Below are positions 28,141 through 41,100 of a stretch of 64,000 bases of DNA, piece after piece (positions within the stretch are counted from its first letter, which is position 1; each line of letters starts with the position of its first letter). The translations under genes were made by a program, and so were the position numbers. This DNA is from Setophaga petechia (taxonomy: Eukaryota > Chordata > Aves > Passeriformes > Parulidae): assembly GCA_024362935.1 (NCBI GenBank), contig JANCRA010000014.1, positions 4,545,001 to 4,609,000 of the forward strand. The letters are read 5' to 3'. The notes below the pieces were generated by a model. That model did not search any database and was not told the DNA's origin. It saw only the letters and a list, made by a program, of their open reading frames with translations.

Positions 28141-31045
28141 TATTCAGAGAAAAGCGTTTCACTCACAGACATAAACAAAATCCTTTTTCAGTCAGAGAAA
28201 GCAAGGTTCTTGTGGTCCTTCATTTCGAATCCATTAGAGTTTTCAATGATTTATGCACATGCAGAGTTTCTGTGCAGTGGGTTGGCTTTTGTCACATCAC
28301 CTCAATATTTCTAATGAGTCGCTAATGAGAGGTCAATTACTTATGGAAATTAGAAAAACATTCATTGAGGAACTGGTCCGAGGCAAAGTGTGATACCCCA
28401 TAATGTTTTGATATAAATCATTACAGCATTAATGAATATTTTACTCTTTTTCATGTTACAGCTTATTTCCCCAACCTATAAAATAGCCTTAATATGACTT
28501 TGAAGCAAACATGAGAAACTATCCTAAAAACGTAATCATATTGTATTTATGATAACTGCAGAGTATCTTTTTTGCTTTTGCTATAAATGGTTTGCTCAGA
28601 CACCAGCATCTTGCTGTGAAACCTTCAGCTGATCAGAACAGCAGTGTGAGGAACACCAGGTTTGCTGTGCTGAATCAGAGCCCTGGTCTGACACCTGCCC
28701 TGGCTCCATTTCCAGGCACTGGAAATGGTGGGAAAAGGACATTCTGTACAGCACCCAGCTGGCTGGATGGAATCCAAACTGGTGCTTGCAAATTGTCCTC
28801 CTGACCCAGGTGCCCAGAACTGCAGGAAAACATCCAGAGCCTGCAGCACCTCATCCTGACCCCACTGCTGCTGAACCCTACCTCCCTTTTTAGTTAAAAA
28901 CCATCAAGAATTGGTGGCAGGTAAGAAGTTAAAACATTCCCTTCACGATTCACCTTCCTTCTGGGCATCTATTTTGTGCTTTCTAAAGGTCTCAAATGAA
29001 TGGTATAGAAGCAAAAGAAAAGAGGCAGAAAGAATTCCAGGGACCAAGATGGATAGTGGGTTAGTTGCAGTACCATGCAATTAAATTTAGAGGCCGGGGA
29101 TATAATTCACTGCTGAAATTCAGCTTTGCACTGTTGTAAGTTATTATTTCAGAGCAGAAGCTGAAATGGCCAGAAAGGGGAAAGTGTACAAGCAGAAGTA
29201 TAATTGGACTTCAGTATTTCATATTGATACCCTGAGATTTCCACTGCTAAGCACTGTTTCAGAGTCTGACCAGGGTAACACTGCAGTGTAAGATCTCCCA
29301 TATTCAGGCCACTAGATTATCCCATTTCCCCTGCAGGCACTGTAAATCAAAAGCAAAAGATATCCTGTTATGTTCTAGAGGACAGTTTTGTTGGCCTTTC
29401 TTTTCAAACACAATCTGAACACACATGTTTTTTATGTGAGTCTCATTTACTTCAGCTTTACTGTCTTGAATACAGATTTAAATTGGGGGGGAGTGAAGAA
29501 AAGTTAAAAAAAAGCAGACCTTGAAACCCAGCGGCCATCCACAGAGAAGGAAGGTGGCAGCTGGTTAAATAAAAAAATGAATGCATCATCACGTGGATGT
29601 GATTTTCTCAGTTTATAAAGAATTACAAGGTCTTTGTCCCTTTGAATCAGGCTCAGTCTGGATTTAGGTGAAACCCCTGCAGGTTTTTTACTCAGAGTCC
29701 ATCATTTTGGTGCAAAGAAATCTATCGTGTGTATTAAGTGATGGTCCAAAGTACAGTGCTGCCCCTTACTCTTAATATCTCATTGGGTAGCACTCATTTT
29801 AAGTTTCTAATTCCCCCTCCCTCCTGTCCTTCCTCCTCAGAAAGATAAACGTGTCAACAACAATGAGGTATCCGACTACTAATCGAAAGCAATATAGCTC
29901 TGCACAGATCAGCTCCGTGGTGGAATAAAGAACTGAGCATGGATCTAAGCACCTTCTCTTCATATCATAGCCTTCATGTTGTTTTCAGGAGCATTTTTGT
30001 CAGGCAGTGATGAAAGGCTGAGAACAAAGTGAACAAAATTTCCTTTTACTGCTTAAAAATTCTCAGCTGCTTTGCTATATCAAAATGCTGTCTCTTTAAA
30101 CAAATCGCATGGTTAAAAATGCCAAGTTATAATTCAGCAACTAACTCTGAAAATGACAATTTAATCAATCAGAACCAGCCCTCCTGAAAAGAGGGGTGGA
30201 AAAAAAAAGGAAAAAAAATCTTAAAGCTTTCATGCAATGCGAATGGTTGAAACTATAAAAATGTTCAATCACGGTAGAACAAGCCTGCAGCATCAATGTT
30301 TATTAAAGTCAGGGGAGCCATTTATTGACCTGGGAAACAGCAAAGCACCAGCAGCACTGCTGGATTGCATTTTTATGGTTAACAAACAGAGGGTGATATT
30401 TTCTTTTTCTCTTTTAATTGTGATTCCTTCAAATCCAAAAAGTTAAAAGCCTCCCGATTTTTAAAGGAAAGCAAAGAGAAGGATGCTCCACGCCGTTCTG
30501 CAGTCATTCTCTTTGCTCTGGCTCCTAACATGAGCATATATCAAATAATTTCACATATTTAGGCTTCTCCACATGCCAGCAGAATGACAGACCAGCATGA
30601 GTTCTCTCCACCACTTCAGCTGATGGCAGAATATAGGGAGCTGCCATTATGAGGCTGGTTCTCATTCTGTAATCAAAAAGGAATTACTCTATTTATTCAT
30701 ACAAAGGTCACCCTGCCACTAGACCAGCCAAAAGCACTCAGAACAAACTGTCCTTCCCAAACTGACACCAGGCATTTTCTCCAAAGACACGTCTTAATTG
30801 TTCTGGAGATTTTGTAACTGTTTTGCCACGAGCACATTTTTAAAACACACCTTTCCATGCTGCACAAATTGTGAACTACTGAAGGCTCTTAAAAGGAAAG
30901 AGTGAGCCACGTAAAGTGAGCTCACAGATTCATGTTACCCAAATCACAGGAGTCTGGCTGTAATTCTTTCCACATCGTTCCCATCCACAGGAAGACGCAT
31001 GGTCAGCTGAAGAACGTGGGGCAGGGATTTAAAACACCCTCTGTG

Positions 31046-31443
31046 TGTCAATTGCTGCAGGAAACAGGACTCCTGTATGACTAATCAATATCATGAAGCA
31101 GAAGATGTTTATTGTTTATATTACACACTTATTTATACATTCTAGCTCTACTGCACATGCTGATCATACTCTTCTTCATTGGCGCCTCTAGCTGGTCCAC
31201 ATCTTCTGCATGTACTTCTCACAGTATGTGACTGGTTACAGTCCAGGTGGTTCACAGCTCTCTGTTATCTAGTTCTTGTAGTCTTGGTATTCTGTTTCTC
31301 AGCCTCTTCTTTCTTAATTTAACACAGTTTATGTCTTAGTAACCTTGATGCATTCCAGAGAGCTCTGAGAGAACTCTGATAAGAGTAGCTACAAGCGGTA
31401 TGGCTGGTGCACAATGGGGCTTGAGTTCAGATACATGGCTACA
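31046..31443 (-). mobile_element. Solo endogenous retrovirus LTR, minus orientation (ends approximate)
   Basis: On the minus strand the element begins near TGTAGCCATGTATC and contains a TATAAATAAGTG box-like segment. About 25 nt later comes AATAAACATC, a polyadenylation signal, followed by a U5-like tail ending near the ATTGACA bases. The order TATA, then AATAAA, then a short tail is that of an LTR. No coding remnants adjoin it, so I read a solo LTR of an avian ERV. Terminal positions were chosen from TG...CA-type ends and could shift by tens of bases. No convincing target-site duplication was found. Confidence 0.6.
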
Positions 31444-34400
31444 AAATGCCACCTAAACCAGTGTCAAAGCCAGAAAAGCAAAAAAAGCAAAAGAGGGTAA
31501 ATCAGGGCGGTGTGAAGGAGAGCTGGAGCTACCCTGTATCCTCCGTGGATGAGGTGAGGATGAGCAGCACGGGTTGCACAGGAGCACATCAAAGGTGATG
31601 AATATCGTAACAAATCCCCGGCACCTCAGCAGCTGCCAAAGCACCGCATGCATCAGCGGCTCAGAGCGGGGTGGGAGCAGCTGGGATGAAAAACGAGCTC
31701 TCCACATGAGAACAGCACCTCTGCCACGCCGGAGGACTTCACACTCTCTCCGTGGGGAGCACAGGGGACAAAACTGCTTTGCTGATCACACCCAGTCCCA
31801 GCGCGCTTCACACCTTCCTTTCAGGTTTGCAAACAGACCTCCGGCAGCTCCACTTCTCATTTTCTTTTCCTCATTCACAGAGAAAAACACACAATGTCCT
31901 TATTTAAAACACAGTGGAGGAGTTTGACACAAATTAATGATTCGTCTGTCATACTACAAGAATTTTGATATTTGCAAGGAGGGGAAAAAGGCTTCAGGTA
32001 TTCGGAGAGCTGTAAAAAGCTGCCTCAGAATTCAAAGACGGCTCATAAGAAATCAAATCAACTGATAGGCTGCTGTAAGGTTTGAGATACCCGTTTTGCA
32101 CTAAAATCACACTACTACAATAATATGAATAAATAAAAGATTATGGGGAAAGTAAGCCACGAGTTTCCTCAAATTAGATCCCATTGGCGTGAAATTACTT
32201 CACAGCTGCCATGTGTGTTGCTCCACGAGAGATTACTCCTTAAATAATGTTAATGACAACTTTGATTTGACTTCAGTAATTACTAGAGGGAGAAGGAACC
32301 ACATTTCCTAGGAAGAAAAATCTTTTATCTGCCTGTTTAATGTACAGTCTTTGATGAGATGGAACTCCTTTCCCCCAAGTTATTTCCCGAGTATTTTTGT
32401 TTTGAAAAAGAAATTGATTTCTGGGTTGAAAATGGAGCTGCTGTGAAGCACTCAGCTGTGGGAGAGAGTCTAATTGTCATTTACAATGACCCTCGATTCT
32501 TCTCTAAACACAGAGAGCTTCTTTTTCTCTCCTAACTCTCCTCACCCTCACTCCACTTCACAAGCAGGCATATTTACAGGGCTGGATTCTTCCCTGAGTT
32601 ACCTCCACCACCACCAGTAAATCATAAAAATTTCTCCTGCAATCAATGGAGTGTCTTCACATTTACCAGACAGTATAATCTGGTCCACAAGGCAGCTGAT
32701 TGTTATCTATAACCTCCCCATCCAATTCAAGTGATGGGAGATGCAACCCAAAAATTTCCTTTGGGCTTTTTTACTGCCAAAATAGATCACATTCTTTGGC
32801 AGCCTTTTTACAATCTCCACTTTTCTAAATAAACATCACAGAACCTATACTGCTTTTACTGCAAAATACTTTTCCCTGCCTGTATCAAGGCAGGGTTTTA
32901 GCTGATGTGCCAACAGACAGTGACAGAAACTCTGTGCAAGCCTGGGGTCCAGCACCAAGACATGGGGTGCAGTGGGGAGCAGGGAGCACCAGGAATAATC
33001 TTCATGATTAGATAAGGTGAAAACCCCTTGCACTCTCCCCATATCACACATCACTGCATGGTGATGTAAATTATTAGATTGCAGCTCCCAGAATTTGGGG
33101 ACAGGATGTTCCTTCTCAATAAATGTAGAGAGGAGCTGTTGTGTGCAGTGCCCAAATCCCAAACAGGCTGTGAGCAGTCTGCTGAGGAATGGTTGAGCTG
33201 GGATGCTCTGCAGGATGGAGGGACAGAAACAGCTCTTGGAAAGGCCACCAAGCAAAGCCAGGCACTACCACAGCTCAGTGGCTGCAGAAGTGCTGAGGAG
33301 AGCACAGTATTTAGAAGAAATCATTCAAAGTACATTCCTGGACTGTACATGAACCAAAACTGCTCAGCAAAGCCCTGACGTTGAAGGTCATGCAATTAAA
33401 CACAGGGCTCTGATTTGCAATGATCAACAAAAAGTAAATGCATTATTAAAATGCACGGCAAATAGAACAGAACACCAAAAATGGACAGATTCTGGCTGTG
33501 CTCTGTCATTATATTAATTAACAGCTTTCCCCTATTGGTTTGCTAAGATTCAAACATACTCATTCTTTGATGAACATTTGTATTCAGAAAATGGCAAATT
33601 TCTTCCCAGCCTTCTTTTGTTGGGAAGGGATGATAGCTGTTAATGAGAAAGGGAACAGAGAAGGAGCAAAACAGCTTAGCTGCCACACTCACAATGTGAC
33701 TTTCTCACAGGGGCCTTGAATTCAGAGCAGCTTCAACTCATTTACAGAGCCAAGGAATGAAGGTGCCTTCCCTATATGAAAATTAAATGTTTTCATGCAG
33801 TGTTATGACTTTGCCTTGAAGCGCTTGTGGCTCCATGTTTCATTGGCATTTGTGGTCATTTTAGTCCACTGAGCTTAAATATGTAATAAGGATGCCTGGA
33901 TGTGGATAATTCTCCCTCCTTTCCCACTGCAATCAGGTTTTGTCCTTCATTATACCTTTCTGTGGAGTCTATTAGAGCATAAATCTTTACAGAGTTCTTC
34001 AAGCTTTGACCTACATCTTGCATATATGGGAACTTTTCTCCCTAAATTGTCTTTTAGAGCACGCCAGTTCATTAAAGTTTTGAACACTGAACCCTCACTC
34101 TTATTGCTTTATCACCCAGTTTATGTACCAAATGTCAAAACAGGCATCAGAAATCTGATTTATGAGGATATATAGAGAAATTGTGGTACATGCTTCTGAC
34201 TGGGAGTCAGCTGGCAATTCCCTATCAGGATTTCCTCCTCAGCTCCAATGCCCAGCAGGGCAGTCCAACACCAGCGCTGCCAATACTGAATTCACAAATC
34301 ACATTTCAGGACTAACAACGCTTTGAGGCTTTTTGTAATATCTTTGAATGCATGTTCTTTCCAGTTTTAATCACATTTGACCATTTTGTGATTTTCTTTT

Positions 34401-34670
34401 TTTTTTTTTTAAATAAAAGTAAGTGCTGATAATAAAAAAATAAACTATTATAAAGTCAAGCAGTCTCCAAATGCTAGTGTGAGAAGTATTTAATACTCTT
34501 TTTGAAACACCAGAAAATTATGGATGAAGCTGTAAGCCGGCAGTACTCCACAACACACAAGCATACTGATTTACGATTTCATACCGAAGCGGATTTGTGT
34601 CCTGCTCACACCCCCGAAGTCCCTCACCCCGCACACCATAAAGTTTATTTCTACTGCTGTTGTTGCATCA
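31444..34670. other. Gene-free spacer upstream of MPHOSPH6
   Basis: No gene is supported. The stretch 31970-32300 is AT-rich with retained CpGs and short TAAT-type words, the kind of texture seen in conserved non-coding DNA, but conservation cannot be tested here. A pure T run near 34400 precedes the CpG island. Confidence 0.5.
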
Positions 34671-35110
34671 CCAGCGCACCCCCCCGGCCCCGGCGGCTCC
34701 CGGTGCTGTGGGCAGGGTGCCGTGCCCGCGGCCGCCCCCGGCCGGAGGGTGGAGCCGCGCCGCCGCCTCGCCCCGCTCCTCCCGCGGCGTGCGCGGCCTC
34801 GGCGCTACGCGAGCGCGGGGATCCGCCGCGGCCTGCGGGCCGCCATGGCCGGGGAGGTGAAAACCAAGCTGTCCAAGAACCTGCTGCGCATGAAGGTGAC
34901 GGGGGAAGGAGGGGAGGGCGAGCCGGAGGCCTGCGGTGGGGGGAGCTGGAAGCGGGGGCAGCAGTGCCGGGCGCCGATGGCGAGCGGGGCCCGGCCCTGT
35001 GAGGCGCGCCCGGGCTGCGTGTCCCCGGCCACACGCGGCCGTACCGGACCCTGGTGTGGGGCATTGCCGTCCCCAGCGCCGGCCACCCACGCTCCGGATA
35101 AACAGATGTG
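34671..35110. promoter_or_regulatory. MPHOSPH6: CpG island promoter of MPHOSPH6
   Basis: Sequence composition changes abruptly from AT-rich to CpG-dense (for example gcccgcggccgcccccggccgg at about 34724) and stays so through the first coding exon into intron 1. No TATA box lies near the expected start. A TATA-less CpG island around the first exon is typical of a constitutive gene such as this exosome cofactor. The exact transcription start cannot be read from sequence. Confidence 0.8.
34845..34895 (+). CDS. MPHOSPH6: MPHOSPH6 coding exon 1
   Basis: Residues 1-17, ending AAG|gtgacg. The exon lies inside the CpG island and ends on a codon boundary (phase 0). Confidence 0.93.
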
Positions 35111-38100
35111 TTTGTCCATGGGCTGCTTCCCCGGCAGTAAATCACTGATGCCGGCACCGAGCCGCTCGAACGCGGGGGTTACAAACTGCAAGGGTCGGTG
35201 CAGGAGAGCAGCCTCATGGTTCCAGCAAAAGCCTGGCCTCAAGAGCCAGCTCCAGCTCACCTTTTGGGAGTGCTTTCGTTCCAGCTCGCTCCTCTGCTGC
35301 TGGGTTGTTTGTTGTGAATTTAAATAAAAATGTTTCAACGGCACATTGAAATGAAAATACCAGTGCTGTTTGCTTTGCATGGGGGTGGGGCTTTTAGTGT
35401 TGAGAAAAGAAAGTTTTGGTGTGTCCATTTTTACCCCTGTTTACATTGCTGGCTAAGGAAATCCCAGCCTGAATGGGGATTAGCATCCATTATTAACCAG
35501 CCTTCCCAACTCATAAATGCCAGGGATCTTGGTAACATCCCGATGTGCTTATTACCCTTGGAATTGTGAATCTCATGTCACCAGTGTGAAATTAGTCTCT
35601 GCTCACTGGCTAATGGATTCTGCTTCACACCATGTACTACAACTCCTTAGAGTACGTTCTCTGATTGATGGTCCTTTATGGCTGGAAAACAACCAGAAAA
35701 AGTTGAGTAACTTTTTTTTTTTTTATGTTAATATTCAGTTTTTTAACTGAACATGATGGGGCCTTTGTGGCTTCTTGCTTGTGGTGTTTTATTTAGCCAT
35801 TTTTTCTCCACGTATATGGGCCTATATTTCACATTCTGGCTGAAAAGAGTTAGCTGACTTCAGTTCAATTTTTCACATAAAGTGCACTCTGCTACAGTTG
35901 GATGATGGAATATTTACCCTAATTAATAGATGCTTCTAAATCTAAAACTTGTACACAGAAGGAACAAAATACATCTTGCCTCACTCTCTAAAGGGAGTAG
36001 GTGTTGAACTGAGTCAGCCAGCAATGTGTGATACAGACTCCCATAACGTGGATGGCAGCATCATTATTTTTTCTTATTTTTATATAATACACTTTTAAAA
36101 TGAAATTTTTCTTTCTGTTGTTTGCCAGTATACTAACCCCCTGGAGATTTCAAAAACAGTTGTTTTGGATTGTTTTTCTCTGGAAGGCCATGGAGAACCC
36201 GCCATGTGAATATGCTGCCATGACATTTGCAGGTTTACAGTCCAGGCAGTAATAACCAGCTTTGAAGAGATCAGTAAGGTTTTGAAAAGTTCATACACAG
36301 ATCTTGCATTTAGCACTTTGTTTCTGCAGATCTTCCTGTTTACAAATGTTTTAATGAAGCCTTTAGCAGCTGCCTCTGCAGGTAGTGATGCAATGTATTA
36401 GCAGAATTCAGCAGGTGGGTGCAGTGGCACCCAGAGGTGACGTGTGGTGAGTGGTGTTGGAAGAACCTTTTTCAGTAAATACTGGGCCACATGGAGACAC
36501 ACTTTTAGGTCTTGCACCATTTCATCCAGGTCTCATAGCTTGGGGAAACTCACCCAAACAACTCCTCAGTTACTGACTTATATTATTCTGTGCCTACCAC
36601 AACTGGTATATTTTTAATTCATCAGTGTGTGTTTACATTCGAGAGAAACCTGATCACATAATTTCTATCTAGGTTTTTCCTGTAGTAATCTTCAGGAACA
36701 TAATCTTTAAAATGGAGTGTGAAATGATTATTTAATTGGGTTCTTGTAGCAGAATTTCTTGTGTTGAGATTTCTGACTGGCTAACCAATTTCCTTGAGCA
36801 ATATGTTTTTCCACATGATAGATTCACTTATTTTCCTCAAGAAGATACTGTAATTTTAATTGGAAAGCTTTGACATATTCTGAATCGACTTAGAAAACAG
36901 AAGTCAATTTTTCTTTCATTAAAGATCTTGTACAGTGGATGCAAATAGAAATATAAAATGAAACACTAGCTCTGTTGGCTTGTACTTCTGAGTTTGGTTT
37001 GGTTGGGCATTTTGTGAAGACTGAAAAGATGTGTGGGTTGTTTATAATACATACATTGCATACCTATATCACATATATTTTTACAGGACTATGTGTGAGC
37101 TGTACTGTTAGGCTTGCCTCTGTCTGGGAGTTAGCTTGGTATAAATGTAGACTCTGACAGGTACAGTTATCCAAACACTTTCTGTAGATCCTCAGGAAGG
37201 TCCCAGCTTTAGGGAGGTGGGACTATATGGATCATCACCATAAAATTTTGAAGAGTTCTGTTTTTTCCCAGCATGTTTCATTGACATTTTTTTGACTTAA
37301 TTGTCACTCAGTTCAGGCACCTGACTTAAGACAAATGGAAATTAAAAAGCTGTTTCACAGACCTCGGGTCTGTAGTTCTGTGCTCTCAGCAGTTTTTTAT
37401 AGGCTGTGACAGATGTCTTCTCCTACAGCCAGCTGTTGAGAGGTTGCTGTTCCTACCTGCCTGTTCCCATCCTCTGACAGAGGTTATCACCAAGGAAGCC
37501 AGTGACAGGAGTGTCCTTGTATTAGGAAAAAATAGAAACTTGCCCTAAAGTTGATTTTTGGTCTCAGCAATTTTGGCAGACTGTTCCTGCAGTGGGTTAA
37601 CAGGTCGTTAAACACAGGGCTGGATCAGTACTTCACAAATCCACCCATGGGGTCAGTGAGAGCTGAAGAGCTGAGAACATCTTCCTTTAGCACAGCTGGA
37701 TGCAGAGTTTTCCTCATAGTCTGGTTTCAGTCTTGCATTTTTCCACTTCCAAAGGCAGATGTGTGCCTTCAGAGCCACAAACACAATCCAGTTCATTAAA
37801 TCTCAGAAGAGAAGAGCATGGTTGAAGGTACAGATGTTTCCAAAAATGGCCAGTCTGGTGTGACCCACCTCCAGCTCTGAGCTCCAGTGCTCTTTGTATG
37901 GGTGGAGTTGGTTCCTGATGTGCAGCAATAACTTCAACACCATTACCTTCTTTCTGGCCTTCAGTGAAACATTAGAAAAACCTTAGTAAAATTAGGGAAT
38001 TGTGACAAATCCAATCCATCAAAACAAGCCAGGACAGGTCTGTTTCTTTATATGTAAGTACAGGTGTGACTGACTGTTGACTTTCAGTAGATAGCTATGG

Positions 38101-41100
38101 TAGCAGCTGTTTTAATTTTCCATTGTCTGTTTGCACAAACTTTGACCAAACACAGAGAAAAAAAAATCACAAAAATCATTTACTTTATATCAACTACTAA
38201 ACATTATGTAATGGATAATTGCTATCATGTAATTACTGCACGTTCAGAAGATACTCATGATGCAGAAAACTGAAGCTGCGTGTTTGTGTCTTTCTTTGTA
38301 GTTCATGCAAAGGGGTTTGGATTCACAAACTAAAAAACAACTAGAAGAAGAAGAAAAGAAGATAATTAGTGAAGAACACTGGTATCTTGATGTACCAGAT
38401 CTAAAGGAAAAAGAGTAAGCTTGTAATCTTTTGTACTTCTTATCGTCATTGGGTGGTTTTGAAATGGAAATAGCATATTCATATTTTTTCCTGTAAGATA
38501 AGTATTATAAATAACCCGTTAACAGAAGCAAAAATAGTGACAGACTGGCATTACAACTTTTTTATTACTTATTTTTAGGGCTGTTCTTGAGGTTGCCTGG
38601 TGTAGTTTGACCTACTTTCAATTCTTGTGTGTGTTGTTTTCTTTCACTCACACATTCTTCTAGATGCATGCAATTAGTTTCTTTCAGTCAGGATCCAATT
38701 CATTCATTGCTGCTTTTTCCCTTCATTAGAAACAAAGTTTGGAACCTTGTGTTAGAAAATTCAGCTCCAGACACATGGTTAAGTCAATCAGGACAGTTCT
38801 GTCCTCTTGTGTCCAGCTCACTTCAAATCCTGGTTTTGAAATAGGAGGGATAATGGCAGAAATAAAGGAAGGCTTAGCTAATAAGGAAAAAAAGTGTCCT
38901 GCTCTTTAGAAAGGTGCCTTAAATAGCAGGACAACTACTTTTGAAATTGCTTGGGTTTCATCCTTTCTAAAGTGAAAAAAAATTCCACTGAGGGAGAACA
39001 CATAGTTTTGAAAAAGCTGGGACCCAAGGAATTAACTGTAGCTGAATAAGGCCATTGATAAACTCTTTTCCATTACTCTTGGTGGATATGACAAAAAGGT
39101 GTTTGAGCTTCAGCTGGAGCAAGGAGTGTTCAAGCTGGACATTGGGAGAACTTTTGTAACAATAAGGCTATAGAAGCTCTGGAGTAGATTGCCTGAGGAG
39201 ACACTGGATTCTTCATCATGAGAAGTCTTTTGAGGACAGGTTAGCTGGACTTCTGCTGTGCATGGCACATGTGTGACTGATGCTGCCTTGGGGCAGGAGA
39301 ATGAGCTCAATCTCTTCAGCCTAAGTTCTGTGATCATGAGACTTTGATTTACATGGGAGATGAAGAGGATCAGGGAACAGGTACATGTGTGTGAGGAAAA
39401 GGATGGAACAATCCACCAAAGTACTTTTATCTGACACGTGTATTATGAAAGCCTCAGGGTCATGTTTCTTTTCTCACTCCATGCTCATTAAAAGAGGAAA
39501 AAAAGGAGGAAGAAGGGGGAAATCTGTCTGCTGAACAGAGAGTGACACAGTGTTTTATACCCTGACAGACTCAACTAATGCCAGGTCCAACAGCACAATG
39601 AAAAATTAATTAGAAGCTTTTGCTGGTATAGTAGTGCCACCTGGGGAGTGATATTTATGTGGTATTTTTATTCTGGCAAAAGTATTAAGGTAGGCAGAAC
39701 CATACCAGCAAAGAGTGCTTTTTGTCAGAAGAGTTAATTTTGCTTGTGGAGCTGGCACAGCTTTGCTGGCAAAAAGGATTCCTTTGCACTCCAAGCTCCT
39801 TGTACTGAAAGATTTATCAGGGCAATTGAGCAGAAAGCAGTTGATGGTTTAAAATACACTGTGGTTTTGTTTATTTGTGTGGGGGGAAGACAGCACATCC
39901 TTTTTGCATTTGTTTAATTTGATTATTTTAAAGTGCATGGTTTGACAAAATGCTGGGTTTGGGGTTTCAGGAGCTGTATAATAGAAGAGAGAAGCTTTCT
40001 GCGATGTGAGGATCTCGTTTATGGCAGAATGTCCTTCAAAGGATTCAATCCTGAAATTGAGGTACCATTTCAGTGTCCTGCTTTGAGGCTGTCTCACATT
40101 AGGATTGAAGCCTTTGGGGATGGGGATTTGAGTGTTCACACTGCAGCCTTATTGGCCTTTGCAGCACCTTCCATAAACCCTCCCATATCCCAAAACCCCA
40201 TCATTCAACCCTAAATGTTGATCAATGCAGCATCTGGCAAATAGAATCTTTTTAGCTCTAATCTATTGCATGACTCCTGCAGATTTTCCCTCCCTGAAGT
40301 GAGGAAGCCATCCCACATGCTGCTCACCAAAACAAAAGCTCACTTTTCCTCCTGGCATAGAATGCAGAGTCCAATCTACAAACATTCAACCCTATTTATT
40401 CAACACTTACTTCTATCAATAAGTGCTTAAGAGTTCCAAAGTAAAAATGCTGGGCAAGAGTCTTTAATTTCTTTCTGGCATGATTCATGCTGATAAAAGT
40501 ACACAGGGACAGGAATAAAAAACCTGAAGCAGGAGGATGAAGGTGTAAAGACTGAGAGATTTGCAGAAGGCTATGTAAGGTAATTTACTAGAGGATTCTT
40601 TTAGTTACTTTGAACTTACTGTCCCTGTGACTGAGCATATGATTGCTTTGTGGCTTTTATTGTAAATGCTTGAAGATATTCTTTCTTTTTAACAAAACCA
40701 TTTCAAGGTCTGTGTGCTAACATCACAATGAAAAATTAATTATGATCTGGTCTCCTGGAGATGTTTGGAGTGCCCTTTAGGATGTTTGAGTAGTACAATA
40801 CACTGAAATACTGTCTCCATTGCCTTTTCTTCATGAGTTTTCATAATGATGGGCTCTAGCCTAACCTGGAACAGAAAATAATTACTAAATTTGATTCTTA
40901 CCTCTTATGCTCTTCTACCAATGAATTTCAGCACTGTTGCCATTGTGTCATGGTTACATGCTTAAGCTGTTTCTCACTTCATTTTCAGAAGTTAATGATC
41001 CAAATGAACTCTAAGTGCAAAGAGGAAAAAATTGAAGAGGATGATAAAATGGAGGCTGATGTGTCAGATGAAGAAATGGCCAGAAGGTAAGTTACATTTT

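Larger units (their letters stand above)
10287..31045. other. Gene-free spacer (desert)
   Basis: No coding exon with a recognisable family or paired splice signals was found. The span contains an isolated CpG-dense patch near 14.5 kb, a GATA microsatellite near 28.05 kb and several AT-rich homeobox-site-like stretches (for example 16970-17240, 28200-28520, 29840-29960) that could be conserved non-coding elements. Everything else looks like ordinary unique spacer. Open frames of up to 207 codons occur in GC-richer parts but are unsupported. Confidence 0.55.

Noticed and set aside
34502..35428. Several long frames on both strands across the MPHOSPH6 CpG island (up to 207 codons)
   Set aside because: Stop codons are scarce in CpG-rich DNA. 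The Pro/Arg/Gly/Ala-rich translations and the proven exon 1 splice make these shadows.
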